DNA of 64,000 bases from positions 5,161,463-5,225,462 of the forward strand of contig NC_036456.1 of NCBI RefSeq assembly GCF_002775205.1, in the 5' to 3' direction. Of this stretch, positions 1 through 13,535 are shown piece after piece (the first letter of the stretch is position 1; every line of letters starts with the position of its first letter). Source of the DNA: Xiphophorus maculatus. Lineage: Eukaryota > Chordata > Actinopteri > Cyprinodontiformes > Poeciliidae. The notes under the pieces were generated by a model. It searched no databases, was not told the DNA's origin, and saw only the letters and a program-made list of their open reading frames with translations. The translations under genes were made by a program, and so were the position numbers.

Positions 1-130
1 TTAAGTGAGATTTAATGTCACTATGGTTTCCTCCTCCTGGTGGGACACGCCTGTAAAGTCTCCAGGTCGCCAGGAGGCATACTGATCAATGCCCCGATCA
101 TCTTAACTAAGACTTTTCAGTTCATAGAAG
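1..130 (-). mobile_element. RTE/Rex3-like LINE 3' fragment (probable)
   Basis: Read on the minus strand, 30-95 gives a stretch of the type GCCTCCTGGCGACCTG...GGCGTGTCCCACC followed by GAGGAGG. This resembles the 3' coding end of Rex3/RTE LINEs in fish. The match is from memory. The copy is short, runs off the window edge and has no open frame. The downstream 130-660 looks like degenerate repeat material of the same or another element. Confidence 0.4.
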
Positions 131-479
131 GTGCTTTTCACCCTGACTGTGAGGCCGAGTCCCAGCCCCCCAATAAAGGAAGCTAATTTCTCCTTCTTGT
201 ATCCAGGATGTAATTTTTTTTGGCTATGAGTGATTCCTCTCAACATAGACAGATCTGTAAATTGAGAGCTTTGTCTTTTGGCTTAGTTTTTTCTTTGCCA
301 CTACATACAGTATAACAGTAGATGAAGCCTAAATCCATCACCCTTTGTCGAATCACCGCCTTAGTGTGCTGTAGGGTCTGTGTACCCCTATTACCCACAG
401 TTCTATGTTGTCTGTAGTTTTAGCTCCTGGTTGGCTCTCAAAAGGCAAACCAGCCTGGGAGTCAGACTAAGACCACTTC

Positions 480-960
480 AGTGACTTTGATGATTTGTCT
501 GACCGCAGGAAGGAAATCCACGGCTCCCTCCTACAGCCAGGTCTTGGGGTGAACTCACCAGTAGGAACCTGGTGGTTGAGCTTTCAATACCAGGACACAG
601 CTGGGCTCAGCCCAATGACTCTGCAGGAGTCCTACTCCATGTGCAAAGGGAAATATTAAGATCAGGGTCAATGTAAGACAGGTAGATGGCAGTCAAGGGC
701 AGGACTCTTGGCATGCAAATTCTCAGTGGCATAATCAGACTTCCGCAGAACATGATTATAACAAGTCAAAGACACTAGGTGGAACTCTGAGCTCCAAACA
801 ACACAGAAGCATGCCTTCGACAGACATGGTGGCAACATGACAACGGCGGTAGGAGTTCGCCCTGCAATCGGTGGATTCAATTCCCGGTCGGCCTGCATGC
901 TGGTGTTGGTCAGAAGGGGGATTGGCCCATGCCAATGTTCCCCTAACCTCAAGTTGCCTA
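480..960. repeat. Unclassified repeat debris with a tRNA-like SINE segment
   Basis: The stretch 838-895 resembles the tRNA-derived head of fish SINEs: a degenerate A-box-like GGCGGTAGGAG and a B-box-like GGATTCAATTCC. The flanking 480-660 reads like old interspersed repeat. An open frame on the minus strand (668-952) has no recognisable domain and I do not call it a gene. The CTLD exon expected just upstream of the lectin tail exons at 1148 is not visible here. Confidence 0.35.
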
Positions 961-1147
961 CAGATCGGAGTAGAAAACGCTTTGGGTGGTCAAACTAACT
1001 GGAAATGTGACATATAAGTTCAGCCCATTTTCTAATGTGAAACTTACATACATATCAATGCATTTCATACTCATTTATTTGGTCATATAAGGACATGTTT
1101 TTAAAATGGACACTCAACCTGTTGCTGTATTTCTTATTTCAAATCAG

Positions 1148-1323
1148 TAATGAAACAGGCTGTGAAGATAAAACTTCGCACAGACAACCCGGTGGATCTG
1201 AATGACCCTGTTTTGAGGGAAAACATCCTGACAAAGGCAAGTTTGGAATAAAAACTGTTTGTAGCGCACAAATAATTACACCTCAGATGAGGAAAAAATC
1301 TGATCTGTAAATGTAAAGATCTG

Positions 1324-1355
<32 letters not shown>

Positions 1356-1547
1356 CTAATATATATCAGATTAGAGAAAAATCCAATCTGATCTCCAAAT
1401 TTAGAAAACTATACTTTTTAAATGGCTTGTAATTTTGTCTTAAAGCTCCAGAACAGACTGCAAGAGACAGGAGTGCATGGATTTACCCTGAAGTGGACAA
1501 AACTGCCTGATGGAAACGTCTTCCGAAAGGAAATGAAATACATATAG
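1148..1547 (+). CDS. C-type lectin-like gene, last two coding exons (partial)
   Basis: Two exons match the C-terminal tail exons of the lectin genes at 24.1-25.3 kb and 37.9-39.3 kb. The first (1148-1236) begins after CAG with a phase-1 codon and encodes MKQAVKIKLR...DLNDPVL...ILTK, against MKRLVKLRLK...NLNDPLV...ILKK in the paralogue. The second (1446-1547) encodes LQNRLQETGV...LKWTKLPDGNVFRKE and ends at TAG. The intron between them starts with GCAAGT, a GC donor. No CTLD exon lies in the 1147 bases upstream, whereas the paralogues have one about 100 bp away, so the 5' part is either outside the window, displaced by repeats, or lost. The last residues (MKYI) differ from the Lys-rich paralogue ending, and a SINE starts directly after the stop. 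I cannot tell whether the gene is functional. Confidence 0.7.
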
Positions 1548-1548
1548 A

Positions 1549-1900
1549 GTTGGTAGCACTACTGCCTTGCAGCAAGAAGGTCCTGGGTTCGATTCCCGGC
1601 CTGGGGTCTTTCTGCATGGAGTTTGCATGTTCTCCTTGTGCATGGTGGGTTCTCTCCGGCTTCCTCCCACAGTCCAAAAACATGACTGTTAGGTAAATTG
1701 GTATCTCTAAAGTCTCCCTAGGTGTGAGTGAGTGTGTGTGCCTGGTCGTGTGTCCTGTCTGTTTGTCTCTGTGTTGCCCTGCGACAGACTGGCAACCTGT
1801 CCAGGGTGACCCCACCTCTCGCCCGAAATGTTCGCTGAAGATAGGCACCAGCACCTCCCGACTCCACTAGGGACAAGTGTGTAAGAAGATGGATGGATGG
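1549..1900 (+). mobile_element. tRNA-derived fish SINE
   Basis: The head GTTGGTAGCACTACTGCC carries an A-box-like sequence and GGTTCGATTCCC is a perfect B box. They are followed by the familiar fish body (GGAGTTTGCATGTTCTCC, CTTCCTCCCACAGTCC, CCCTGCGACAGACTGG) and an ATGGATGG tail at 1891-1899. It lies two bases after the stop codon of the lectin tail exon, so its insertion may have redefined the 3' end of that gene. No clean target duplication is visible; both flanks are TATA-rich. Confidence 0.8.
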
Positions 1901-1905
1901 CTATA

Positions 1906-4900
1906 TATATATAGGTTAAAATAAATAATTTTTTATCATTCTAAAGTAAAATAATTATTTCTATATCAACTATTGTAACTGTGTGAAATATATTCAAATG
2001 ACTTGAACACAATATATTCTTAATCTGCAAGTTAAAGCATCTTAAATATTGTGGCCGTAGTGGAATATTACATGAAGTAATGTTCTTTAGAAAGAATATT
2101 AGTTAATGTAAGACCTTGAGCAGGAATATTCTTATTTTTGTTAATGACCTGATTTTCAAGCACAGCCTTCAGGTTTTGTTTTTAAGTAAAACTTGGCTTG
2201 GCCAAGTTAATAACGTGGCCAAACCAAGCCAATAGCCGATAGTTATGTAAGTAACTATTTCATCTGTAACATTAAAGGTGAAACTAGTTTACATAGAAAT
2301 GGAGGTGGTGTTGTGTTATTTAGGTCCAAATGCAAAAAAATGCTTTTTTTCCCCTAATCTTAATATGTAGCTGTTGTGTTTATTCTTTTGTAAGAGGTTG
2401 TCTCCTTAGCGACAAAAATACATTTCACTTTGTCACACATGCCTCATATTTGTTTGTGTCATTTCAGTAGATGTTCCAAAATCACTAGAGATGTAAAAAA
2501 AAAAATTACATTTTTTTTATAGTTTAAGCATCAAAGAAACATATTGCAACAATTTTCCTTTAATAAATGTTATTTTTATTCCAACAAATGTGTTTTACAA
2601 TGGACATTGTGTCTTGCTTGATATATATTTTTTTCTTTACCTAATGAGCATTTGAAATTGATTAAATTCCATTTCTTCTTATTTTCCAAATACTTCAAAC
2701 AGATTCACCCTTTTTGAAATTCATAAATATTCAGAACAGATAAGAAGTGTCAATAAGAAGTATTTACATAACTAATTACGTGTCTTAAGCACATCAAAAC
2801 ACTGAAAACATTTTGGATCTTTGAATTGTGCCGTGTGAACGAGGGTGTCGGGTTTAAACATCCTAAAACATCATTAATAACACAAAGAGAAAAGAAAAAA
2901 GAGTTAGATTTCTTATACTTTCGTGGAGAACGGACAGAGACGTACTCAGTTACAAGCTCTTCCTGCCCTGAAGTACCTCCTGCCGCACCCTCTCTTTTTA
3001 TTTCATACGTTCCCTAGTTACATACACGTTGCATCTCTAAGGAAAATGGGTCACACAGCTGCAACGTGATTCAGAGTTACACAGCATATCTTCTGGAACA
3101 CGTGTCCATGTACGATTAAACAAAAACAAGCTATACAGCTTTACACAATCTTTCGTGTCAAGGGCACAGGAACTTCTTGCCGAGCAATTACCTGCTGAAA
3201 CCGGCTGCACTCACACCCTTTCTCAAAACATTCATGTCTACTGCTCCCTTCAGTGAGGCCTCCTTAAATATAATGATTAGTTTTTATATAGGTTATTATT
3301 TTAATTCTATCATAGGGTTTAGACTCAAAAGCTTTAAGTGGCAAAGCAGTTTTGAAGGCATAGCGAGACAGTGGCCGTATATTATGCAGAGTGGGTTTGG
3401 AATGTCGGAATCACCTACCGGCATAAATCCATATTTCAAGTAGGAAGCCCGGTATTGTCTGTTAAAGGCTTTCTTTTTCTTGGAAGTGCTTCTGTGTCTT
3501 CGCCAGGCCTTTTCCCCTTCGTAAAGAAACTTTCCAAAGACATCTGTTTCTTACTGATTTTGCTTGCTTGTGGGTACAGCGTTGGCGTGCAAGACGAAAC
3601 CGAGAGAATCCGGTTACAGGTTTTTCCGAAATAAAAGATCCTTACAACTGAGATAATACATTACGGATATTAACTATTTCTTGTGCAGTACCAATTGATC
3701 CATGGACCGTTACCGGTCTGCGGCCAGTAACGGTCTTCATCGGCTGTCCGATGAAACCTCTCTGTGCCTCACCACCAGAAAGACTGGAGAGCTTAAAGCA
3801 AACAAACCAGGTTCTGACATTTACCTGCAGTCAGCCACCATGCAACACGCTTTCCATAGAACAGTCATCAAGAAAAAGAACCTTCATCACAACCTCAAAG
3901 TGTAACTGGAAGTTACCTTTGCAGGTTTGAATTGGGCAACATCAAAAAAATCCCAGTGGCCCATCTCATCTATAATAGGATTTTATTTTCTTTTTCTTCT
4001 AAGATTGTGTCAATATCCAATAATCCAAAAAAAAAATCCCAGTTTTTTGGCAGTTTTTTCCTAAAAAAAATCAATCAATAAATAAGATGAAAAAAGATGC
4101 TAAAGAAGCAAAGACTGACATTGAGTACTTCTTCCCCTATTTGGTTACTGCGGTTTAAATTAGGTGGGAAAGTAAAGCATGGGCAGGGCGCCAAAATGCT
4201 GCCTTAGACGGCATCATGAATGTCACAAGCTACAAAAATTTGCAGTTTTTTTTTCCTGCCATTGAATGCAGCTTTCTATATGTGACGGTGCTCAAAGCAG
4301 CGTTCGGTGACCTGAATAAATGCTGTACTTTTCTGCGCTCACAAGTTTTTTTCCCCCTGTATTTTACAGCTTCCAGGAAAACAAAAAGCTGCTTTTAGTA
4401 TAAAAAAATATTAAACTGCTATAATCTGAAAACTGCAGATGATCAGTTGAAGGATGATGTGTCGTTAAGATTCTGGGTAATATCTTTGCCAAATTATTTC
4501 TGGTTAATTAAAAGCTCCCTAGTCAGAGTGTTTGCCAATTTGAGATATTTTTAAGTCTTTGAACTTTGTTCCTCACAGCACCTGGAAAATCTATTGATCA
4601 ATAGCACTCCAAAATATTACAATAATCTATGAGACAAGTAAAAAAAAAAGCCTGGCACATAAAGGAAAAACATGATTTACCTGCTTTTGGCTATTTCTAT
4701 TGGATGAATGTACAAAACACAACACATGTTTAATCCAAGCCATTTATTTTTCAAAAATCAAGCCGACGATGAAAAATCGATACCGTATAGTTCAAAATTC
4801 CAGAAATGCGACAATCATAAATTTGTAAAAACCAAGAATATTAAGTGTGTGATTATTGACCATGAATATATGCTAAGCTAGTAGACGCTGGGTTAACATA

Positions 4901-5400
4901 ATACCAATACTTTCTAATGCACAACATACAAAACTCAGAATTACTATTGCTTCAATACCTTAATAGAATTGCTAAATGCTATTTTATTTTATATAATGCA
5001 TGATTGAAATATCAATTTGGTGGGGACATTATGGGTGACATCAGTAGCATTTACAAAAAAAAAAAGAAATAGCATGTACAGAACACTAATTTTGGGGTAA
5101 ATAAATTTGCCTTCTTCCCACTCCTTTTCCAGATAAATGCATCCCTATGTATATCTGTATACACCATCATCATATAAAACATAAATTAGAAAAAAAAACA
5201 TAAATTGGATAATAACATTTGATGGAAGTTAATTCAAAAGTGACTCAGAATTTAACTATGTGTTTGGAGAAATAATCCAAGGTCTTAAAAAAAGCCCACA
5301 AAACCACAACTAACAGCGCTTCCAGTGATCTGAATATAAACGCAGTGGTGTTTGTGGCAGTTGTTTGTTGGATTTCAAAGTGAAATTATAAAAATACAGC
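1906..5400. other. AT-rich intergenic stretch, no gene recognised
   Basis: I see homopolymer runs and AT-rich sequence. Short open frames occur on the plus strand (for example 2826-3017, 3177-3443, 3371-3634, 3702-3905), but none has a recognisable domain, credible splice context or repeated copy in the window. The part 2820-3910 is less AT-biased than its surroundings and could be an old element or a UTR, but nothing identifies it. Confidence 0.5.
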
Positions 5401-5431
5401 TACTGTGCTCTGGTGGTCTTGCTTGATGAAT

Positions 5432-6028
5432 TCATCTGGAAGTACTGTTTTGCTCTTCCTCCTCGGTTGTCTGTCCTCCAGCTGCAGACATGTTGGACTG
5501 GAGCATCTCCACGTTGTCCTGTCTGTGCCTCCTCTGCCTCCTGGTGACCTGAGGAGGCATTACAGCACACAGATACGACGTGGGTGTGTTGTTCGTCTAG
5601 GGTGAGACGGTTAAATTACCATAGACGGGGATGGAAACATTACCTTCCAGCAGGAAAACAAGACAGCAACAAGCAATGGCGGAGTCAAAGGCAGGAGGAC
5701 GACTTTGATGAGATGAACTGTTGAATCTGTTCAAACATATTCAGTCATCATTTCTATTCCACACAAATGCTCATCTAATCAATTTCATTCAGTTTCATTT
5801 AGTTTATTTACATGGCACCAATTCAGGACAAAAGTCATCCAAAAACAATCTTTACAGACAGAATGACAGTTAATTCAAGACATAATTATATAAGATACAT
5901 GTATTCGTACTGTATATACATGCACACTTATACATACTATATATATATATATACAGTACAGACCAAATGTTTGGACACACTTTCTCATTGAATTCAATGA
6001 GAAAGTGTGTCCAAACTTTTGGTCTGTA

Positions 6029-6124
<96 letters not shown>

Positions 6125-9100
6125 GTAGTTACATAACTACCGATGTAGTTGTATAAATATCTGGAGTTAAACTCTCACACATACAACCTAACACACACAA
6201 GGTATGTCATTCTTTTTTGACAAGGATTTTGCATCGACTTCCATTCATTTGTTTTTCATTCCTGTAGCCTAACCCTGACCTTTACCCTCAACCTAACCAT
6301 TACCAGTACATTCCTGACCCAAAACATAACCTAAACTTCATTCACACCTTAGTTCAAAAAGTAACCACAAAAACAGAACTTCTTTTTATGGGGCCCAGGA
6401 TTTGGACCCAATTGTTGTGAGCAGTCGGTCCCCATAACACCACACACTAAAAAGTGTCTTAGTCGATAACTGGCACTGATTCCATTTACCTGAGACGGTC
6501 AGGGACAGCACATGGCTCTCAGAGAAAGTTGTTTGAGAGAAAACGGTGACAACATAGACACAGCTGTAGTTTCCTTGGTGGGCAGGCTCAGCTTTAGGGA
6601 ACAGAAAATGGGCACAGTGGTGTACAGCCGGCTGAATTGTGCTGTGTGCCGTGTTGGAGGAGGTGAAGAAGAGTTTGAAGAAGCCCCCCGGATGCTGTGA
6701 CTGGATGGAGCAGCTGATGATGAAGCTGGAACCTCTGGACACCCGTATGCTCAGCTGCTGGGCATCCAAGGTTGTGTTGCCGTCAGACACAGAGATGATT
6801 GGCTGAAATGATTGGCCTGGGAACACACAGAGGGATCATCAGATGGTAGAATTAAGCACTGCATGTCCAGCAATTCTCAAGAAATTGGGCAACCTAATGT
6901 GCTTAGTTACTAAGCAATAATGATAAACTCAGTATTTGTAAAAACAACCAGTACGTTTAAAAAAATAAAAAAATGTATCTATATATACACATAAATACAT
7001 ACATATAAATGTGTATATATATATACTGTATGTTCCAGTTTATTAGTGTTAAAGGAGGATCTGCTCATTTATGATAAAAAAACTTCTCATCTATGTTGAC
7101 ACTGCATAATCTTCATATTAGAGGAGAATATCTCCCTCTGTATTTGCTTGTGGCCACCTTGACTCTGGGGTAAACCAGAAGAATTAACAGACGACTATTG
7201 AAGTTGTACATTTGATTAGTTTTCTGTTAATGAGACATAAGTAGCTTCTATGGGTGTATCCTTCATATAAATTGCAGTTTCTTTATTTTGTTGCTTCACT
7301 GAAGCACAATATGTAAAAATATATGATTTTTCATCCACTACAGTCAGCAGTAAACAAAGTAACTTGTTCAATTTCTGAAATGACTTCAATTTCATTATGT
7401 TCTGCAAGTTAAAAAGATAGAAAGTATAAAACTTTCCACCTCTGGTTGGATTATTTTTTAAAGTAATAAGTAACATAAAGATAATTTAATCCTGACCATG
7501 GTATGTTCTTTAACTATCTAAAATAAGTTTGTATTTACAAAAATGTTTTGAAATCCTCTGTGAAATCTAGCTAACTTTGGGATCAAAGTTTTTCAGGTTC
7601 TGATTCATTCAGGCTCATTATCAGCCTATTATAAGCAAATCAATAAGTACTCCGTTGAGGTTTGGAAAAACATCAAAAACAAATCTGCTTCTGTAGACTT
7701 TAGGACGGGATCTTCTGTAGAACGTCGGCTGAAAAAGGACAACAAGACTATTAGATTCCCACGTGATGTTGTGGTGGAATTATTACCTAAGCAGGTAAGA
7801 TGCACATAGTGGAAGGAGAACAGGAAAGAAACACATTCCCTTAGAGCGGAACCGGAGGAAACACATTCAGGGACCAGAGTCAACATGGTCATGCTTGGTA
7901 AACGTTGTAGTTGTAAGACACCGGCGCTGCCACAGCCCAGGTGTTTGCAGATTAAAGCGGCTTCATTTGAGGTCAGGTTGTAACTTCCCAATGTTGTCCA
8001 TTTTCCCTGGTGTTTCAGCTCCAGAGTACCTTCACAGCGGCTGGCTCCTTCACCCACTAACCTGAAAGGTTCTGAACCGAACGCAGCGAGTAATCAGTAA
8101 CTGAAATAAAAGTTGAATCAGAACAGACACAAAGAACAGGAAATCTGGGCGTCTTTTACCTGAGCAGGTGAGTCCTACAGCTCTGCCAGGTGGGCAGGTG
8201 TGTCTGGCTGAGCCTGAGCGCCTACAGTGCAGGAGAGAAAACTCATGTCCTGCACACTGGAAGGCTTCGGCCCATGTTGGAGCCTCCGATTCTCCGTAGA
8301 GCGCCCCCTGGAGGACCACAGGAGACCCACAGCCATGTTCCCAACAGACCACTTCTGCAGCTTTGTGGTCAAAGTCAGCGTCGCACACGGAGGACCAACT
8401 CCGTTTGGACTGGTCAGACTGGGAGGACTTCACCTCCAGTCTGCCTGAACACATACTGGTCCCATTGAGGAGCCTAATGGAGTCTGTGGAGATCAGAACA
8501 CATCCAGAGGAGATAGTTAAAAAGACAAATTTTAGGGTTTCACACTCAACTAAGTTATGTTTGCGTTGGAGGATATGGGGGGGAAAAAGTGGGCGGGTCC
8601 CACTTGTAATCTGTTCACCAGCACATCATGAAGTGATGAGGATTTAATTTCTCGCAGCGCTTTGTATTGTTACTCCTCAAATATTTTCACTTTTGTCATG
8701 CCGCACAGCTGGGATCTAGAATTTATTTCACTGAGATTTCACATGATGGACCAGCACAAAAAAGCAGTGTGCATTTGCATTTAAAAAAAAAAAAAAAAAA
8801 CTAGAAAATATGTGTTATCTATTCAGGACTGCAATTGTTCCCATGTTTTTGTCTCTTGTTATATATATATATGCATGTTTATTAGAAACTTTAATTGCTT
8901 TTGTGGCATTTTTCTTGTAATTAATATCCTTTAGCTTGACTCTAAAAGCACTTTAGTTCACCATTCGCCAGAGTTTGCAGCGCCCACTTTCTAACAGGTA
9001 ACGATCGCATCGTATGTATTTATATTTATATTCATAATTGTATTTTCAGGTATTTTATTGGACAGTTACTTAGAAAGACAAGCATCCATATGGGAGGTAA

Positions 9101-12100
9101 GATTTATTATTTTTATGCCCTGGCATGGTTGTCCTCAGAGCGCTAATGTCGTTAGCAGCTAGCTCAGTGCCGAGTAACGGACAGTAAATTCAAGACATAA
9201 TTATATCCAATACATGTATTTGTATTGTATACTACTCTCTTGAACCGGAGAAATCCACTTCCGGACCTCCATCTGAATTTTGCGCGTCATCCGGGTCACG
9301 TGTCTGAAACCCAGCAATAGTCACTGAAGGAAATGTTCTCTACATATTATCAAAAGACGTGACGTCAGCTTACCAGAACAGACAACGTGGCTGATTCCGG
9401 AAGCGTCTTGTGGAGAAACGCAGCCCCTTAGTGCGTGGACAGGAGGTAAGCAGTCAGAGCGAATGCCTAATACAGACTTGTATGAGGAGCCTTTGTCAAT
9501 TATAGACAGAGGAGAGCCACAGTCAATGTGTTCACAGATGACAGACGCTCTCTTGTAGCTGATCCCATAGAAGTTCACTGGTTTCCACTCTCCCTGGTGT
9601 TTCAGCTCCAGCGTACCTGCACAGCGGCTGGCTCCTTCACCCACTAACCTGACAGGTTCTGAACCGAAGGCAGAGAGTAATTAGCAACAGGTAATGTCCG
9701 ACTTTGACCAGAACAGACACAAAGAACAGGAAATCCGGGCGTCTTTTACCTGAGCAGGTGAGTCCTACAGCTCTGCCAGGTGAGCAGGTGTGTCTGGTTG
9801 AGCCTGAGCGCCTACAGTGCAGGAGAGAAAACTCATCTCCTGCACACTGGAAGGCTTCGGTCCATGTTGGAGCCTCCGATTCTCCGTAGAGCGCCCCCTG
9901 GAGGACAACAGGAGGCCCACAGACAAGTTCCCTACAGACCACTTCTGCAGCTTTGTGGTCAAAGTCAGCGTCGCACACAGAGGACCAACTCTGGTTGGAC
10001 TGGTCAGACTGGGAGGACTTCACCTCCAGTCTGCCTGAACACATACTGGTCCCATTGAGGAGCCTAATGGAGTCTGTGGAGATCAGAAGGGATCAAAGAG
10101 AGCCAAATGAATCAAAACACTTGGGTCTATGATCGATTGATTGATTGATGAATAAAGTTTGGACAGCCGCGGCATTTCCATTTATTTTACAATTAAAATT
10201 TGAGAAACACAATGCTAAATGTGATTCCACATCCGCTCTGTATAAATACAGTGACTTATTTTTGAGCTGCGTTTTATTAGTGGCAAAGACAATCTTCTGT
10301 TTAAGTTCCACCTGACGGTACGGGAGTCAGCTGGCGGAAGCGTTTTGAGACGGAGCCACATCGGCACAATCTGGTCGTCAGGAAATCCTAACCGCTTTTT
10401 CGAGTTTCTGTCAACCGAAAAAAGTCACTATAAATCTCCCAAGTCCTTATTAAAATAATAAAAATAAATCAAACTTACTTTAATGTTAAATCTTGCCATT
10501 TAAAAACAGACAACAAGACACATTTTGCTCCAGACTTGTACCGTCCTGTTGTGCAAACTTAACCGGCTAATACAACATGCATGAAACCGTTATCTCCTGA
10601 TTTCAACATCCAGAGGTCTAAAAACTTTTTTTTATTAATATTTAACCATGTTGAGGTGTAAGCCTTGTTTGCAGCGGAAAACAGGTTCAGTATTAATTTC
10701 ATTCAACTAAAGAGCGAGTTTCTGATGGAGCGTGCGACAAGCGTCTCTCGAAACATCATCCAAGAATGTGAAAGAAAAGGAGACAGAACTAAAAGGAATA
10801 TGAACTTTAAAGAAAATACACAAAAAAATACTGCTATCAATAATAAATAGAAAAAAGTGTTGTTGTACTTACAGCAACCAAGCTTTCTAAGACAATAGAA
10901 TACGATAACATATACTGTAGATGAGAGGCTTACCTGAACAGGTGAGCTCTAGGGCCAAAATGAAATTCTCTGGATAAGCACACTCCTTCAAAGACTTTCC
11001 TGACTGAAGACATTTAGGTGTGATCATCCACATGGGCAAGAGCAGCGATTGCAACTTTTCTTCTAAAGAAAGAGCCGAGCCACAGCCCAGACGCTCACAG
11101 ACGACAGCCGCGTCCCTCAGGATCAAGTCAGATCCAGCGACTGGTTTCCACTCTTCCAGCCTCATCTCCAGTTTACCTGAGCAACGACTCGCTCCTCCCA
11201 CCAACCTGTAATCAGCCTCTGAAGAAGAAGAAGAAGAAGAAGAAAAGAGTCATTACTGAGGAAGTAAATTATGAAAGAACAATAATTCCACTTGTGTGAT
11301 TGTTTATTGTTCTTTAACCTTCTGGCTCGTGTTTTTCTTCCGCCTGGACTCCTGCAGGGATCATAAAGAGTCAAACAAAACCCATTAGTAAAGCTATTTT
11401 TTTTTTTTTTTTTAGGCATTCTGGTAGAAAAACGGACCACTGCACCAAGTCAGGAGTTGGAACGGAGAGCCCTGCGAGCATAAGTCTATTAAAAAAATAA
11501 TAATATCTGGTAGGTGAGGTCATTTTATTTACGTAGCACATTTTCAGCAACAAGGCAGTTCAAAGTGCTTTACATGAATTAGAAGGACATATAAATAATA
11601 ATACCAGTAATAAATACCTCAATCTACATTTATCATATTTTTTTTATCCAGTTTATGTCCAATTAAGATTCTGAATTACAGCTTAGACTGTCTGACAGTA
11701 GGAAAATATTTGGATAAAAACTAAAGGAAAGAAACTCTAACTACATTTGTTTGGTTTTCAAATCAAGAAATCCAAACTGTTAATGGACGTCAATAGTAAT
11801 GTTGCCAGTCAATTCATGCATGAGTATTATTATACAAAGCATCCTGTTCCTGCCTCAGTCAAACTGTGGCCTGTGATGGTCTCTATTGACCTGCTTTAAT
11901 AGTTTCAATATTGTAGCATTGCAAACACAAATATTAGCAGCCCAAACACAGAATGGCTGATTGACACCAATTTTTTTTTTTTCTTTTCTAACTTGTGTAA
12001 GGTTGGGTTGGACTGGTTGACCTTTCAGCCTTGACTATAGATAGCACAGTTGATTCAGACCAAATTTGCTTGGTTGGGGCAACGTGGGCGGCTGGTTCAC

Positions 12101-13497
12101 CTTCGGCGACCTCTGTAAACCTTTTTGGTAACACTTTATTTGACGAGGCGTGCATAAGACTGACATGACACTGTCGTAAACACGACATAACACGAGTGAT
12201 GAACATGAGGGCGTCTTTATGAATGTCTGACTGTTGTCAAGATGTGTCATTCTGTAAATAATGACACTTTTAATGCAAACGTTTTTTAAAAGGTTGCATT
12301 GAAAGTCCATTAAAAGTGCCAACTTTGCATTAAAGTGTCATTATTTGCAAAATAATTGCAAAGTTGGCACTTTTAATGCAACTTTTAGATCAACTTTGCA
12401 TTGAAAGTGTCATTATTTTATTTTATTTATTTTTTTACCCCTCCAGGGCGTCTTTTTGTGGGCTCTAGTGTCCCTTATATGAAAGTAGGCTGACAGGAAA
12501 TAGGGAAGGAGAGGGGGGAAGACATGTGGCAAATGTCGTCGGGTCCGGGAGTCGAACCCGCGACGGCCGCGTCGAGGACTGAAGGCCTCCAAATACGGGT
12601 CGCGCTATCCACTACGCCACCACAGTACGCCCGAAAGTGTCATTATTTACCAAATGACACTTCCTGACAACGGTCCTAAACATTCACAAAGACGCCTTCA
12701 TGTTCATAACAGGTGTTAAGTCATGTTTGTGACAGTGTCATGTCAGTCTTATGCACACCTCGTCAAATAAAGTGTTACCCCCTGTTTTTTTTTTATCAGT
12801 ACCTTTAAAATGATAGCAGAACAAACAGAGATGTTTGAAGAAAATGTCTGTGGCCGGGGGGAGGAAGTTGAGGCTCATCGGGTTTTTGCTCGTTTGTCCC
12901 CCACCCATCAGATTTGATCACATCCACGTTTCTGAGAAATGTTCTGACTAATTTTATCTCGCATTCGCATCTCAAAGATTACGTGGCTGACACCACGACA
13001 GCTAGCAGAACCGGAGCTGTTCCATCAGATTATTTTACCCGTAAACAAGTGCGAGGATTTTATTTCTTTCAGAGTGGGTCGGATGACGGCGGAATGTTAA
13101 GAAGCATATAACTAGCAGGATCTTTAATACTGATCAGGACTGGGCTGATCACTGGAGTCAGGGCGACAGAGAGCTGCTTAAAGTCTGGAGGCCCCGCGAT
13201 GCAACTTCATGCATTTTCTTTACATTAAATGATTATTTAATGTATGTGCTGTGCATGTAGTAACGCACTATGCACCTCATTAGCACGTCACAAAACCGTT
13301 CTAGAATGCAGTTATCAAACAAAGGAACTGAGGCTGTGTGGAGTCTGTGTCCGAATTGAAAACCAAGTCGTTACGCTTCAGATTCATCTGTTTACTCTCA
13401 GCGTTTATCTGTCTCTGAGAAATGAGTGAAAACATGATATACAGCTTCAGATAAATTCACTTCATGTTTTTATTCTAAATGTTCTCAAATTAATAAA

Positions 13498-13535
<38 letters not shown>

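Noticed and set aside
12540-12625. A functional tRNA gene
   Set aside because: The tRNA-like head is followed by SINE body and flanked by a target duplication; it is a SINE.
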